In this document: piece after piece, positions 11,405-22,134 of the stretch
How the letters are laid out: the number at the start of each line of letters is the position of its first letter
Position numbering within the stretch: the first letter of the stretch is position 1
Source: Dichotomocladium elegans
Lineage: Eukaryota; Mucoromycota; Mucoromycetes; Mucorales; Lichtheimiaceae
Direction of reading: 5' to 3'
Length of the DNA: 64,000 bases
Assembly (NCBI GenBank): GCA_025716815.1
Contig: JAIXMN010000049.1
Location: 1 to 64,000 of the forward strand
Position numbers and translations under genes: made by a program
The notes under the pieces: model-generated
Databases searched by the model: none
What the model was told of the DNA's origin: nothing
What the model saw: the letters and a program-made list of their open reading frames with translations, nothing else

Positions 11405-12704
11405 CTATTCTTCAAGATGTTTGCAAATGGGTAACTTATAGGTGTCCAGTACCCAGTAACTAGATCGACTCTTCAATAGACTTTCCCCAGTGCGTGGTCG
11501 CTATATTTATATGACTTACCGTTGGCGTACTCCATCCCAGACACCCTTCTCGTCTGCTGTGGAAATAGGCATTTCGACATATTCGGTACTCAATCCGAAC
11601 TTGTGGAGATCAATCTCGCTGACTTGACAGTAAATGTCATGGAAGAATTGGTTTGTTGCACCAAGGCCGTTAAACCAGGTGTAAATGCCCCCTGGATTGA
11701 GCATTTTTGGTACGGCCTGATGGAAAGCCCGAAGATCGTCATAGAACTCTAGTAGTCCAAAAGCATCAGTTTGAATACGATGTGCATGATGAATTACCAA
11801 GAGCTCTTTCCTTCCCAATCAACTCACCGCCATAGGTATCAAAGAAGATACCATCAAAAGTTTGTGTAAGAGTTGGTACCACATCTTGCCATCGGCCAAA
11901 ACAGATAGTGACACCCGGTTTCTTGTCCCATCCCAGCTCTTTCATGTGCGCATACACATCCGGGTGGGCCTCAATGATATAGTGGTTGCGAGGCTTATAT
12001 TTCTGAAGTTCAGAGTCGATCAAGCCCAAGCCAAAGCCAACATTGAGTACATCAAGGCCCTCACGGGGACACATAACCTTGGCATGTTCCACCATCAACG
12101 GGCCCTCCCATCCCATCATAACCGCATCGTTGTTCTCGTCCATCAATTTGTTGTCGTCATAATGGAGTTTTTGGCTCAAATATTCCTCATTTGGCACGTC
12201 ACTCTCATCCTCGTCACCGCCAAAGGCGCTTTTCAAGGCATGGAGCAACAGCTCAGCACGCGTGCCCTCAGAAACAAGCAGTTCATAAACGTCATTATGG
12301 CCGTTCTTGAGAGCAAGTTCACCAGCCGACACGTCTGCCTTGTCAAGAAGGTTATAGGGGTGTCGCTCCTCCATAAGCCACTGCACAACGGCTTTGTGGC
12401 CATGTTCAGCTGCGTGATGGAGCGGGGTCCGACCAAGCGCATCGCCGTTGAAACAAAGATCAGCACCATCGTCCACAAGGGCCTTGGCTTTTTCCTATGG
12501 GGATCTAGCGGTCAACTCGTCGAAGGAGAGGCGATCGATTCGTCCATTTCATACAAGATTACCAGCGTCTACGGCCTTAAGGAGCTCGAAACCTTTTTCT
12601 AGCTCCTCTGAGGTGTAGTCGTTCGAGTCGTCCTCGACAACCTTGTCCTCGATCTCGAGAGGAATTTCCTCAGAGCGTTGCTTCTTGGGGGCCGGTTCAG
12701 TCAT
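11405..12704 (-). CDS. RMT2: Protein arginine N5-methyltransferase Rmt2
   Basis: The start is at 12704 (MTEPAPKKQRSEEIPLE). Introns join GNL to EKAKALVDDGADLC, DTYG to EFYDDLRAF, and VRQ to RYWVLDTYKLPICKHLEE, ending with TAG at 11405-11407. The N-terminal part is ankyrin-like (GRTPLHHAAEHGH). The C-terminal part is a class-I SAM methyltransferase with motif I VLNVGFGLGLID, an acidic strand end HYIIEAHPDVY, and FDGIFFDTYG. Yeast Rmt2 uses SAM to methylate the delta nitrogen of an arginine in ribosomal protein uL11 (L12). Here it lies tail to tail with uL15 (126 bp apart) and head to head with the BLOC1S5-like gene (107 bp apart). Confidence 0.93.
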
Positions 12705-12811
12705 TTTATATGTGCTGTTAAACAAAAAGGAAGGGAAAAAATTATACTATTGAACACATCCCCCTTTTTTTCCTGTCCGCCCTCACAAACCGTACACACA
12801 CAATTTCAAAA
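12705..12811. promoter_or_regulatory. Compact bidirectional promoter, RMT2 / BLOC1S5-like
   Basis: Only 107 bp separates the two divergent ATGs, so the genes must share their upstream sequence. An A- and T-rich stretch lies in the middle; no definite TATA box was seen. Confidence 0.55.
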
Positions 12812-13545
12812 ATGGCCCATTTCACCGCAAAGCCAATTCTGGAGGGTAGGTCTACCACTTCTTTATCCACTTCTTTTATGTTATAGCACACATGGTTGAC
12901 CAACGTGGGTCAAGACCTTGCGGAACTCGATGAGCTCCTTTTCGGCGATGCGCAGTCTCATCTGCGAAGTGAGCTTGATTTCTTCGTAAAGCACTTTGAC
13001 GCAAGTAGAGTTTCGCGAGAGAACTCTCTTCTCTCGCTGTACTAAGGCTCTGTCGCTAAATATTAATGGGAAACCGCTACCAGGCATCTCATCCTGAATC
13101 GAGCATAAGCATTGGACCTGAAGAACTTGCGAGAGCATATGTCCAGTTGTCTGGCTGTAGAAAGCGCCTTAATTCGGCATTAGAAAAACAGGACCAATGG
13201 AGAGAAGTTTCCGACACAGGTAAACGTGCACTACACATGCAGAAGTAATCGCTTAAGAGAAATAATGTAAATGGATCGACACTGTATTTGGGTTTAGGCC
13301 GCGAGACACTTGCAAAGATGCAAGATCTGGACCAATTGTTGCAAGACTTGAAACAACGGCAAGCAGAAAAAGAGCCGCCTTTTGCCGCAGAAAGGGCCGA
13401 GTTCTTAGCTCAGCTGAATGCAGAGAGAGAAGCAGTCGATCGAGAGATTCAGCAACAGAAAGATAAGATAGAGGAATACTATGCGAGAAAGAAACGCGAA
13501 TCGACTTATCGTAACCTCGTCGGTACGGACCAGACATGGATGTAA
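12812..13545 (+). CDS. BLOC1S5: BLOC-1 complex subunit 5 (Muted)-like coiled-coil protein
   Basis: Four exons (12812-12845, 12915-13038, 13110-13219, 13298-13545) give an in-frame protein of 171 residues. After a short N-terminus it has DLAELDELLFGDA and SELDFFVKHFDASR, matching in order the helix of vertebrate BLOC1S5 that precedes its FVKEFE motif. A long charged coiled coil follows (QDLDQLLQDLKQRQAEKE to EIQQQKDKIEEYYARK). BLOC-1 acts in endosome-to-vacuole/lysosome sorting. Length is close to the vertebrate protein (187). The splice choice for exon 2 was decided by frame and similarity. Coiled-coil similarity can mislead, so the family call is moderate. Confidence 0.6.
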
Positions 13546-13689
13546 TATTGAAATATGTGTCTCCATCATACCCTGGATTGTTTTATTTTCACTATACATA
13601 TTATACACTCTTTTTCAAAATCAAATTCGCACTCTGCCAGTTCTGAAGTCGCAGGACCGCAAAAATACAAATCGCATTTTGTCTAGTAC

Positions 13690-14215
13690 AAAAAAAGAAG
13701 CTTTCTCTTCTGTACATTTTTCCATTCTGAAATGGGCAACCTAATTTTCTACCAATATGGCCAAGGTCATGTCGTTGATGAGCGTGGCTGTCTTGAACCT
13801 ATAGACTATGCCATTGATGAGGAAATGTACTCACTTCAATCCGTTTGTTCTCACACCGAATATCTGCGAACCATATCTTGCAGAGATAACTCTGATCATA
13901 CTATAATGCGCATTCCCAAGCGAAAGGATACAGACATTCGGACGAAAGAAGCGGGGATCAAGCGCAGTTACGCAGCATACACGGGTCAAGACAAGGTTAG
14001 ACTTCTCAAACTGGTGTTTGAGAAGGTCTTGAGTGCATCAGCTGCTAGGTCTCCATATTCGTTCAGCCCAGCGATGGGCATTACAGTACAAGAAGGACCC
14101 TGGCAGCATCTTTAAGAAACCTAACACGGGGGGTACCGTTCGCGTATTCTCAATGAAGAGCATAAGCGCATTCTAAAAGAATGCGTTGATGAAGACCCAT
14201 CCATTGTCCCAGAGT
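13690..14215 (+). mobile_element. Tc1/mariner-like transposase fragment, copy A
   Basis: The open stretch 13732-14115 and its downstream remnant encode only the N-terminal part of a Tc1-like transposase. A spacer is followed by a helix-turn-helix region (VRLLKLVFEKVLSASAAR) and, after a frame break, a second HTH block like ILNEEHKRILKECVDED. The DDE catalytic domain is absent; similarity stops near 14215. Two related remnants lie at about 16.8-17.86 kb and 28.3-28.95 kb, both on the minus strand. Confidence 0.7.
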
Positions 14216-14237
14216 AGCTGCTATTAACGGGAAATCA

Positions 14238-14400
14238 ATTACAGTGACCGTCCCTCATAGTGATATTCATTATAGTGATATTTCATTATAGTGATACACT
14301 TTATACAGAACAAAATTACCAGGTATGGCATGTTCCAATTCCTTATAGTGATGCGATTTCTTGGAATCGAGGGTATCACTATAAAAGGCGGCCACTTTAA
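14238..14400. repeat. Terminal-repeat-like cluster of TATAGTGATA, pogo/Tigger-type
   Basis: CAGTGACCGTCCCTCATAG at about 14242 is followed by three direct TATAGTGATA-like words and a fourth near 14345; an inverted ATCACTATAAAAG follows near 14375. Repeats of this form occur at the ends of pogo/Tigger-type elements. No transposase is attached, so this would be a solo or non-autonomous remnant. Assignment is by motif only. Confidence 0.4.
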
Positions 14401-14565
14401 CATAAATGCACATGTAACTCTTTTCAAGTCGACCCCTGAGTACGCCCAATACAATCCCGTTTCTAACAGCATCACGGAAGGTATGTCGATTGCTAAAATA
14501 CGCTATGCGAACCGCCTAGGGCTAAAAACACCAAAATAAACAGTGTCAATAAATAATGGAAATCG

Positions 14566-14757
14566 TCAATGAAAAGAGCACGTGACCCGCCGCTGTATTT
14601 ACTGCAGCATCGTTCATCACAAAGAAATTATGCAAGTACTTTTGGAATGCAATAACAGGACGTTTCAAAGCTTCTGGTCCGATTAAAGGATCAGCGAGTC
14701 AATGAAAATCATGACCCGCCGCTGTATTTACTGCAGCATCGTTTATCACAAAGAAAT
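14566..14757. repeat. Direct duplication of a roughly 60-bp block
   Basis: CGCCGCTGTATTTACTGCAG and its flanks occur at about 14588 and again at about 14718 with very few differences, spaced 130 bp apart. Function unknown. Confidence 0.85.
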
Positions 14758-14789
14758 TTCTTCTGCTCCTCCTTGATTTCCTATAAATA

Positions 14790-15120
14790 ATGGACAGCCG
14801 AGAAATCACCCTTCTCCATCGACTTCATACCGGCCCTCTCTTCCATGGTCTTATCCGGTATGATCGCTATAATACCAAATTATTTTATTGCAACTAACAT
14901 CCACTGTTCTTTATAGATTAATCAATCGTACCCATACTTGATGAGCCATGGAAGAGAGGAGTTCCTGAACACCCTTCCGCTCTTTCTCGCAGCCATCACA
15001 GGCCCCATTACGCTCCTTCCCTCGTTTGGCGCCCTGGCAGCAGCAGCCTGTCTCTTCTGGTATGCTGGCTCTCTCCTCCTGTCTCTCCGTCCCGGTTATC
15101 GCCGGGACTACCCAGGATAA
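14790..15120 (+). pseudogene. Possible MAPEG-family (microsomal glutathione S-transferase) remnant
   Basis: The frame ending at 15120 has a hydrophilic FL..LP.FL motif (HGREEFLNTLPLFLAAI), then a hydrophobic membrane segment (FGALAAAACLFWYAGSLLL) and GYRRDYPG. This order is typical of the second half of MAPEG proteins, membrane enzymes of glutathione conjugation and eicosanoid metabolism. The same frame upstream is hydrophobic (FIPALSSMVLSG) but is broken by a TAG at about 14923, and removing the obvious GT-AG intron does not restore it. No good start codon is in frame. I read it as a decayed fragment. Confidence 0.4.
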
Positions 15121-15188
15121 CTCGTGGGTCCTTCGGGGCCCTTGAGTGTAAGTTAAAGCGTATGGAGGAGCAGTGTTTTCTGTTGACT

Positions 15189-15303
15189 AACAGGTTTTAA
15201 TCCATGGATGCGAAATTTTTACCTATTGATACGACAAATTTATATAATTCAATGCGACATTTTTTTATGTTGTTTACGACATTTGTTTTTGAAAATAAAG
15301 TAC
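15189..15303 (+). repeat. Recurring 110-bp repeat, copy 1 (head at 15191)
   Basis: The repeat opens AACAGGTTTTAATCCATGG, continues with GCGAAA..TTTTTACCTATTGATACG, and ends AAAATAAAGTACTT. Reverse-complement copies lie at 38196-38296 and 51233-51334, and a shorter one at 15697-15750. Confidence 0.8.
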
Positions 15304-15696
15304 TTCAAGTTAAAAGCACACTCCCTAATACTTGCGTGTTAATGCAGTAAGAAACATGGAGATGCCACCACTGAAAGGTATTTGACACAGCTCTCCTAGT
15401 TCAAACATGAATGTATATATATATTCAACGCGTATTGCCAGAGCCCACGTCCTCTTACGTCTTCTTCGCTGCTACACTACTTGGTCGTAGCTGCTGTCGC
15501 TGTACGTGAAATATGTGCCGTAGTAAACCTTTTTCCTGTCATCGACGTCAACTGGAATGGCCAAACATCAAAAGCGGGAAACCGGTTGTGCTGAAAAAAC
15601 CAGAAGAGTGCCGCATGGCCAATCCTTGCCTCCATTGCGGCTTGGTGTGTCGCCCTAATTACTCTTCCGGCGCCCATAGAGCGGAAATACTTTTAC

Positions 15697-15750
15697 GCAG
15701 TATACAATTGTCGTATCGATAGGTAAAGAGAATTCGCATCGATATCTGAA
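15697..15750 (-). repeat. Recurring repeat, partial copy 2
   Basis: This is the reverse complement of the inner part of copy 1 (GTCGTATCGATAGGTAAA). With copy 1 it forms an inverted pair around 400 bp, which could be the ends of a small non-autonomous element. The intervening sequence has no recognised gene. Confidence 0.6.
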
Positions 15751-16839
15751 GCAGTAAAGGAAATTGTTGTCAACAAAGAATACTGATTCTTCCATACTCG
15801 TTAACTTACGGCCTCGTTCACAGAGTTAGCCAAGTATGTCCCAGCGATGACCAGGACGGAGGAACAGGAGGGGGAGCAGCGGCAGAAGCAGAGGGGCAGG
15901 CAACGGCAGATGTGGGTGGCCGGCGGAGGGGCGAGGGGAGCAGCGACAAAAAAAGGGGAAGGGTCTTGCCCAAAGGCAACCAAATCACGACCCTATCAGG
16001 GAGTCTGGTATCCGCCGTACAGTGCTCTTCTTCCATGACCCTTGGGAGCGGGTTAGATTGATCAATCTTTCGCAACTCTTTCGAGCCCTTTAAGATCTAT
16101 TGCCGCGCAACGCACTCATGCATTGCCGTCAAGGAATCCGCCCCTCAGGTGTCTAACCTCTAGTCTACAACTGTTTTTTCAATGCTAGAGCCAAATCATA
16201 AAAAGACTTGAGCAAGTCGAACTCCTTGAAGGATGACGAGAATCGCCAACCTGCGTCTTCCCCAAAGGAAAAACGCGCTTAGGGGTCATTGTACCCTAAT
16301 GATCTAGGTCCCTCAAACGTAGTCATTGACCATTTATATGCACTTGCTACCTTCCTTTCTAGTTCAGAGCACAAGGATCGATTCATCTCTTGTAGGGTCA
16401 TGACAAAGCAACACACTCTACTCTAAGTCTATTGACCAAGCGACACAAGGTCATCTAGGAACAGCAATGAGTGCTAGTCACAAATAGAAGGCAAGACGAT
16501 AGCATATAGATTCATACCGGCCAAGGCCATGAAAGATAGGCTGAGGATGGATTTGATAAAGAATAAAGAGTTCACTCAGAAAGTCCCATTATTTATAAGA
16601 AATCATGGCGGACAAACCCTTTCATGGATGGAAAAAAAGTAACATCTCCGGTTTGAATAATATTGTACCTGCTGTAGTCTTGTAAGTCTACTGTTATTGA
16701 CCTTCCAAAATCAGCTACTCTCTTAAAAAAGGGACAGGATTCTTTGTTTGAGAAATAGCAGCTTTTCGTACTCTTGCGCTTGCAGTTCTCATTGTTGGTG
16801 TCGTCGGTATCGTTCTTGCTACTATTGCCCTTTCATGGG
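15751..16839. other. Unassigned, low-complexity and decayed sequence
   Basis: A GC-rich patch around 15850-15980 gives spurious open frames. No gene, RNA or element end was recognised. Confidence 0.45.
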
Positions 16840-17860
16840 GGAAGTCAATGACAGTATGGATATACCCAAAATCAAATCAAGGGCATTTCGCCAAGAATAA
16901 GCCTTGTTGTCTAAGAATTCACGGCAGCCACCGAGGTAAACCGATTCAAACCTTTCATCGTCTTATTTGTAGCTTGCGACTAAAGACGACGCGCGAAAGA
17001 CTATGGCGGTCGGTCTGCACTATGTCCTCACTTGAAAGTGGTGCAGCATATGTATCTTTGGTGTGCTACTGATAAATCTCGATCCTGCAATGTGGAATGT
17101 CTTGCAGGCTTCCTCCATCCCTGTAATAGCGGTTGTAAAATCGCAGAACTTATGATGCACCAGCTTGGACCATGCCATGCTGCGTTTCATATTAATATGA
17201 AATGCAGACTCAAAAAAGCGGAGTTTTTTCTAAAGTCGATGTCGGTCCTTTCCCAGTCAAGGTGCTCTTGGATCTTCGCAGTGCTATTCCTGTCTATCGG
17301 ATGAAACCGAGCCATTTTCAGTGACAAGTTGCATTCGTAAATACTTTGGAACCCTAACATCTTTGGAGCAGTTGCTCCATCAGCTCCTCTAGGACAGTTG
17401 ATGTATTCTCATCAACACATTCTAAAATACAGTAACGCTCTTACACTCTTCATTGGGAATACGCGACCGACTCCTCGCGCTAGGTTTCTCAAAGATGCTG
17501 TCAGGGTCGTTCTCGTGCTGCAGTGCCCGTCGCTGGGCTGAACGAAAATGGATTCCTAGCAGCCGATGCACTCAAGTCCCTCTCAAACATCAGTTTGAAA
17601 ACCCTGACGTTGTCTTGGTCACTGTACGCTGTGTAGCTGCGCTTAATTCCTGTTTATTTCATCCGAATGTCTGCATCCTTTCGCATAGCGATACGCTCAG
17701 TGTTATCTTTGCAAGATATGCTATGCAGATTTTCACAATGAGAACAAGTGGATTGCGGAGAGTGCATTTTCCTCATCAACGACAAGGCCTTTCCCATTGT
17801 AAAAAAAAAAATAGATTGCTCATTTCAGGATGTCAAAGTGGATAAAAGAGAAAGCTTTTT
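16840..17860 (-). pseudogene. Tc1/mariner-like transposase pseudogene, copy B
   Basis: Read on the minus strand, the segment starts with the same N-terminal HTH region as the 13.7-kb and 28.3-kb copies (17860 to about 17430). It continues with an ILECVDENTSTVLEELMEQL block (about 17425-17365), then the beginning of the DDE domain (LDWERTDIDF and a SAFHINMKRSMAWSK block near 17220-17160). Frames are shifted several times and stops interrupt it. The final catalytic D/E region is not convincing. It is the most complete of the three copies but is not functional. Confidence 0.7.
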
Positions 17861-17967
17861 TGTGCGACATCTTGCGGTGTATGCATGGGACATTGTGATT
17901 TGCCATCACGCGTAAAGGTTATTTTAGAAAATAGTGTATATCTACAGAGAACAATTTGCTGCTTATC

Positions 17968-18000
<33 letters not shown>

Positions 18001-18789
18001 TATCATCAAATCCCGTCCGAGAGGTATGGGGATGATTTGCGACCCGCTTGACGTTGGCAGATTTACGTCCATATCCCTTCTACTGTTATGTCGAGAACGT
18101 GTTACTTGCTTTATGTATGTTCTCATCTCAAGGGCCCCAGGAAGTATTCAACTTACCTATCAGTTTGGCTAATAGGGCTCTCCGCGTCTTGAGGCAATAG
18201 AACCAAAAATCAATGTGTATATCCTCCGAACCATACTATGCTCACTCTGTCGAGATCACAGACGCTGATCTACAACGGACACTATGTAACCTTTCAGGTG
18301 TAGCCAAATGCTGTACCCATTAAGAACCATGGTCCGCCCTCAAGAAAGCCTAACCTAGGCGCAAGTTTCATCCGGATTGACAATATCAGCGAAAAGCGAA
18401 TTCATCGAGTTAAGGATCGGTGGTAATCCTGTTCATGAGAAAATGATGCTTGCTCAGTCCTGCACACGAATGCGTAATTAAGCTCGGTTTGTTCCCCGAT
18501 CACACCTGTCCCTCTCTCAGAGCTCGGGCAACCAAGTTTTTGATATCAGTTGAAGGTCCGGTTCTGTGCGATAGACAGAAATCGATATTTTCGTGTACGT
18601 TTATTAGCTCGGGCGGATGGGGAATGCTACTATCGGCGAAGTCTTTAAGAGAGGAACAATGTAGATGCGACTTTTAACATAGAAGGATGTCCGTAAAAGC
18701 CACAAAGAAATCGAGGGACCAAAAAGTTAGCAGCCCGAGCGGGTGCTTGCTCGACGCCATTTGTGGCCCCTGGTTGCGGTAAATGTATA
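17861..18789. other. Unassigned region with a CAG microsatellite
   Basis: Apart from the (CAG)10 tract at 17970-17999 no coding or structural feature was recognised. Confidence 0.45.
17970..17999. repeat. (CAG)10 microsatellite
   Basis: Ten perfect CAG units lie in a non-coding context next to the Tc1-like pseudogene. Confidence 0.95.
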
Positions 18790-19494
18790 TTAAAAAATGA
18801 ACCGATGAAAAGATGCTCTATACATGAATCGTTGGCTTGCTTGCTTGCTTATAGTTTCTTGCTTTTGGTCTCCGATGCCGCCGCCCATGCTTCGGTGATA
18901 ACGCCATCCTGGGTCTTTGTAAAGTAGAGTTTTTCCTCCTCCTCCTTTGCATTGCTCTATTTTCAGACGCATGAGGACGATGTTATGAACAAGTGCTTTT
19001 CCTTCTGGTTCCTTTACCCTGGTGCCCGTCTGATCATATCCCGCCGGGAATATATCCTTGCTCAATTCCCTCCGGTCTGCGTTAAAGTATCTGTCTTCAC
19101 GGGCGAATAGCCAATCGTGGATCTTTTCCACAATCAGGCTTCTCTGTTTCTGCGGTTGCTGCGGAGGTATTGGCAGGATGATGGGATGTCCGACGGCAAA
19201 GCCATAGTGAACCGGCCGCGGTGAGTCGTCATCATCTGTTTCGTCATCTACAAGTGTATGGATCGAGTGGAGGCTATCCGGTTCTCGTTTTATCCTGGAT
19301 TTGGCGGCCAATCGCTTAAAGTCGCTGCCGGCAGCATCTTGGAATTGGGGGCTCAGCGATTTTGAGTCGGTGTTGCTCGTGACAAAGTGCTTGAATAATG
19401 ACCCGAGCGAGCTTTCTAGGCATTGGTCATGGAAGCGGCCAAGATGGGCATCTCGTTCAGTGCGTGTCTGGTTGGTCTGGGATGGAAATATCAT
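18790..19494 (-). CDS. Hypothetical protein, 234 residues
   Basis: A single open exon runs from an ATG at 19494. It has no signal peptide or membrane segment. Visible traits are a basic motif with a SUMO-consensus-like IKRE (residues about 68-71), an acidic run DDETDDDD, a Pro/Gln stretch, and a block that looks like conserved sequence (SLIVEKIHDWLFAREDRYF, then KDIFPAGYDQTG). The C-terminus is basic and glycine-rich. The composition suggests a nuclear or regulatory protein, but I recognise no family. Its length with no stop favours a real gene. Confidence 0.55.
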   Translation of the reverse strand: MIFPSQTNQTRTERDAHLGRFHDQCLESSLGSLFKHFVTSNTDSKSLSPQFQDAAGSDFKRLAAKSRIKREPDSLHSIHTLVDDETDDDDSPRPVHYGFAVGHPIILPIPPQQPQKQRSLIVEKIHDWLFAREDRYFNADRRELSKDIFPAGYDQTGTRVKEPEGKALVHNIVLMRLKIEQCKGGGGKTLLYKDPGWRYHRSMGGGIGDQKQETISKQASQRFMYRASFHRFIF

Positions 19495-22134
19495 TGGATC
19501 TGTATAAATGGAGAGGTGGAAGAAGCAAGAAGTCGTAGATGGTATTGAATGCGATGGAGAGGGGATGATGGAAAATGCACCACTCTTTTTATTTCCCCCA
19601 CCTCACCCCCGCATGACATCAACACAAAACCCAGCCCAAACGGTCATAACCCTACATCTCCCATTTTCATATGAACTTCAGCAGCCTGTTTTCACAAATA
19701 AATGAGAATATTAATCACACAGACACACATTCTCTCTCTCTCGCTCGTTCGCTCGCTTGTTCTAGTCTCGTACGTCCGGATCAATGCAGGAAACGTGAGA
19801 TCTTTTTCGGCTCGGGTCTTAAATTCTAATGATGTCTGCATCTAAAAGTAAAAAAAAGGGCCGAGGATTCGAATAGTCCTACTCTTTTTTTTTTTTGGTT
19901 CGTGGAGAATAAATGATTAGGCAGAATTATCTCAAACAGGTAAAATAACAAAGGTCTTTTTCCCTTTCCTCTACATATTTTCCTACTTGACCCTTCCTTC
20001 CCCTTATTTGTTACTAACGTGATCACCTCGCGATGATGAAACCAAGGTCTCCTTGCACCTAAGCAACATTCTGACTCCACGAGTTACACAGACAATCCAA
20101 TTAACCAGAGATCCGCCCGTTCATGAGGAAAGTACCCAGAAGGAATCGCAAAGGATCCGGTTAGTAAAATAATCTCCGCACCAAGCTCTCTCACTCTCTC
20201 TCACACACCGCATAGAATATATGCACGATGACGCCAGCAATGGTAGTGACGCTAATGACCAATACAAATGCATGATCTTGTGATTTTTTTGAGTTTGTTG
20301 CATTGGACCATTGGACACTCAAACAGGATGTAAATGTTAGGTGACCTGATCCACGGAGGTGCTATCATCGACCTGAATGAGTGAGGGGGACAGGCTATCA
20401 AGAGGATGAAACTTCGATACACGAATAGACTTCTGCATCGATACTATCCATGGAAGGTTAGATGTAGCCGCGCTTGATGTCAGCATTCGTTTTATTTTAT
20501 TTTTTTGACCATATTAGAACAAATTATCAGATCACACGCCTAGACATTTCATCTCCTCGGGATTTATGGTTGGAATCTGACCAGGGCTTTGTGACGCTCC
20601 GCACATACGTACATAGTGATAAAGTCAATCTTTGTTATTTTAATCTTTCTTTTACAGCTTCGTTACTATTTAACAATGCGCGAAAGAAGGCCGAAGGGCT
20701 GATACGACAGGCGCAAGTCGCAGAGACCAACAAAATAGTTGCATCTGTGAAGGGTGGGGTAGAAAGGCGTGGAAATATATATATTAGGGGGAGTGTTCGA
20801 GGGACCGACCGTGGGTAGAGAATGTGTTGCAAAATCATCAGAGATCCTTTCGCGCAGCACATCACATGGATTAATCAATCGGTAGGAAGGTATTGTAAGT
20901 ACTGTATTAACTGCCTAGATTCGCACTGAGCAAAGGAGCGGACATCACTCAACCCCGGTGGGTATCCATGTCACAGTACGAGGGCAGGTCGATACGACGT
21001 CTCGGATGGAATATGGCAAGAGCTCATTCCTCGCATCGGTGATACTTCTTTGTGGCCGAAGCCCCGGACTCCCGTTATGGTTGCGCAGGCAAGACAAAGA
21101 CCATGGTCTCCATTCAATCCGAGAGGTCTACGTTGATCGTCTGGATATCGACGGTAGCAACGTGGAGAGATGAGCTCAGGCTAATGCGATATGTGTGTAG
21201 GGTTATGGAAAAGAATCACTCGCAATTGTGGAGATGCGGTGAACTATACATAAGCATTCCTACGTGAGAGGCCACGTATGACATCTTCTTGTGGAGTCCA
21301 CCTTCGAGTGCCTAATTTCTTGGCGGTACCAGGGCAGATACAATAGTGTTTGAAACGGGCTTTTTTTTGTTTCTTCGCTTTTTCGTTTCCTCCTTTCCCC
21401 AGAAGTTTCCTTTCCATGATGTGTGCGGAAAGGCAGAGTTCGCCAATAGAGGAAAAACGACCAAGCATTCACGAGATAGAGAGAGAGAGGGTAGGGGAAA
21501 ACGGTTGAAAGTTTCATTTTGAAAGTTTTATTTTGCCTTCCATGGTCATGCGAATCATGCCTCACAAAATAGATCGAGGACGATAGTTCGATAGTATACC
21601 TCCACCTGTCATAAATCTTGCATGAAAGGCTTCCAAAATAGCAGAACAAAAGACGTTGTGTGAAATCAGGGAAAGGGACCTCAGCCGCGCAGCTGTCAAC
21701 CTTTATCCAAAAGAACACCTCTGGAGTCTGCGCAACTTCAGAATGTTGATAAGGGAGCGTTGCACTTTTGGGGTATATTAGCGAAATAGGTGCAGTACAT
21801 TGGTACAACCACCAAAACGGAAGAGGACCCTTTAGAAAATAACTGGATGCCAAAATCACATATTATACGTACGGATAACCGCTCTGGGCCTGCAGACGAT
21901 ATCAGCCGGGAAACCTTGGTTCGCGTTTGAGGCCGGGATTTCCGAGGCGCGCGATGCTCTCCGGGTGGGTTGGGGGGAGTGACGTTGCGATGGCGGTCCA
22001 CGTTGACCGAGGCCTTATGCTGGTAGCATAAAGATCCCAATAAGAAAGGAGCAAAAAATCAAATTGCGGTATTTGCGTGCGCTCGTTCAAAACGTTGAAA
22101 AGAGGGCGTTGGGTTTTTTTTCTTACCTATCCTA
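19495..22134. other. Long stretch without a recognised gene
   Basis: It contains CT-rich tracts (19728-19760, 20185-20205) and a GA run (21478-21490). A possible exon lies at 20658-20815 after TTTTACAG, with the short peptide NARKKAEGLIRQAQVAETNK. Another coding-looking peptide, REVYVDRLDIDGSN, lies at about 21120-21165 on the plus strand. Neither could be joined into a gene I recognise. Confidence 0.4.

Noticed and set aside
14938..15120. An intact small membrane-protein gene starting at 14938
   Set aside because: The similarity to MAPEG proteins continues upstream of that ATG in the same frame, so the ATG is internal and the gene is better read as a fragment.
17032..17845. Plus-strand open frames at 17.0-17.8 kb
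   Set aside because: They are antisense shadows of the Tc1-like transposase pseudogene on the minus strand.
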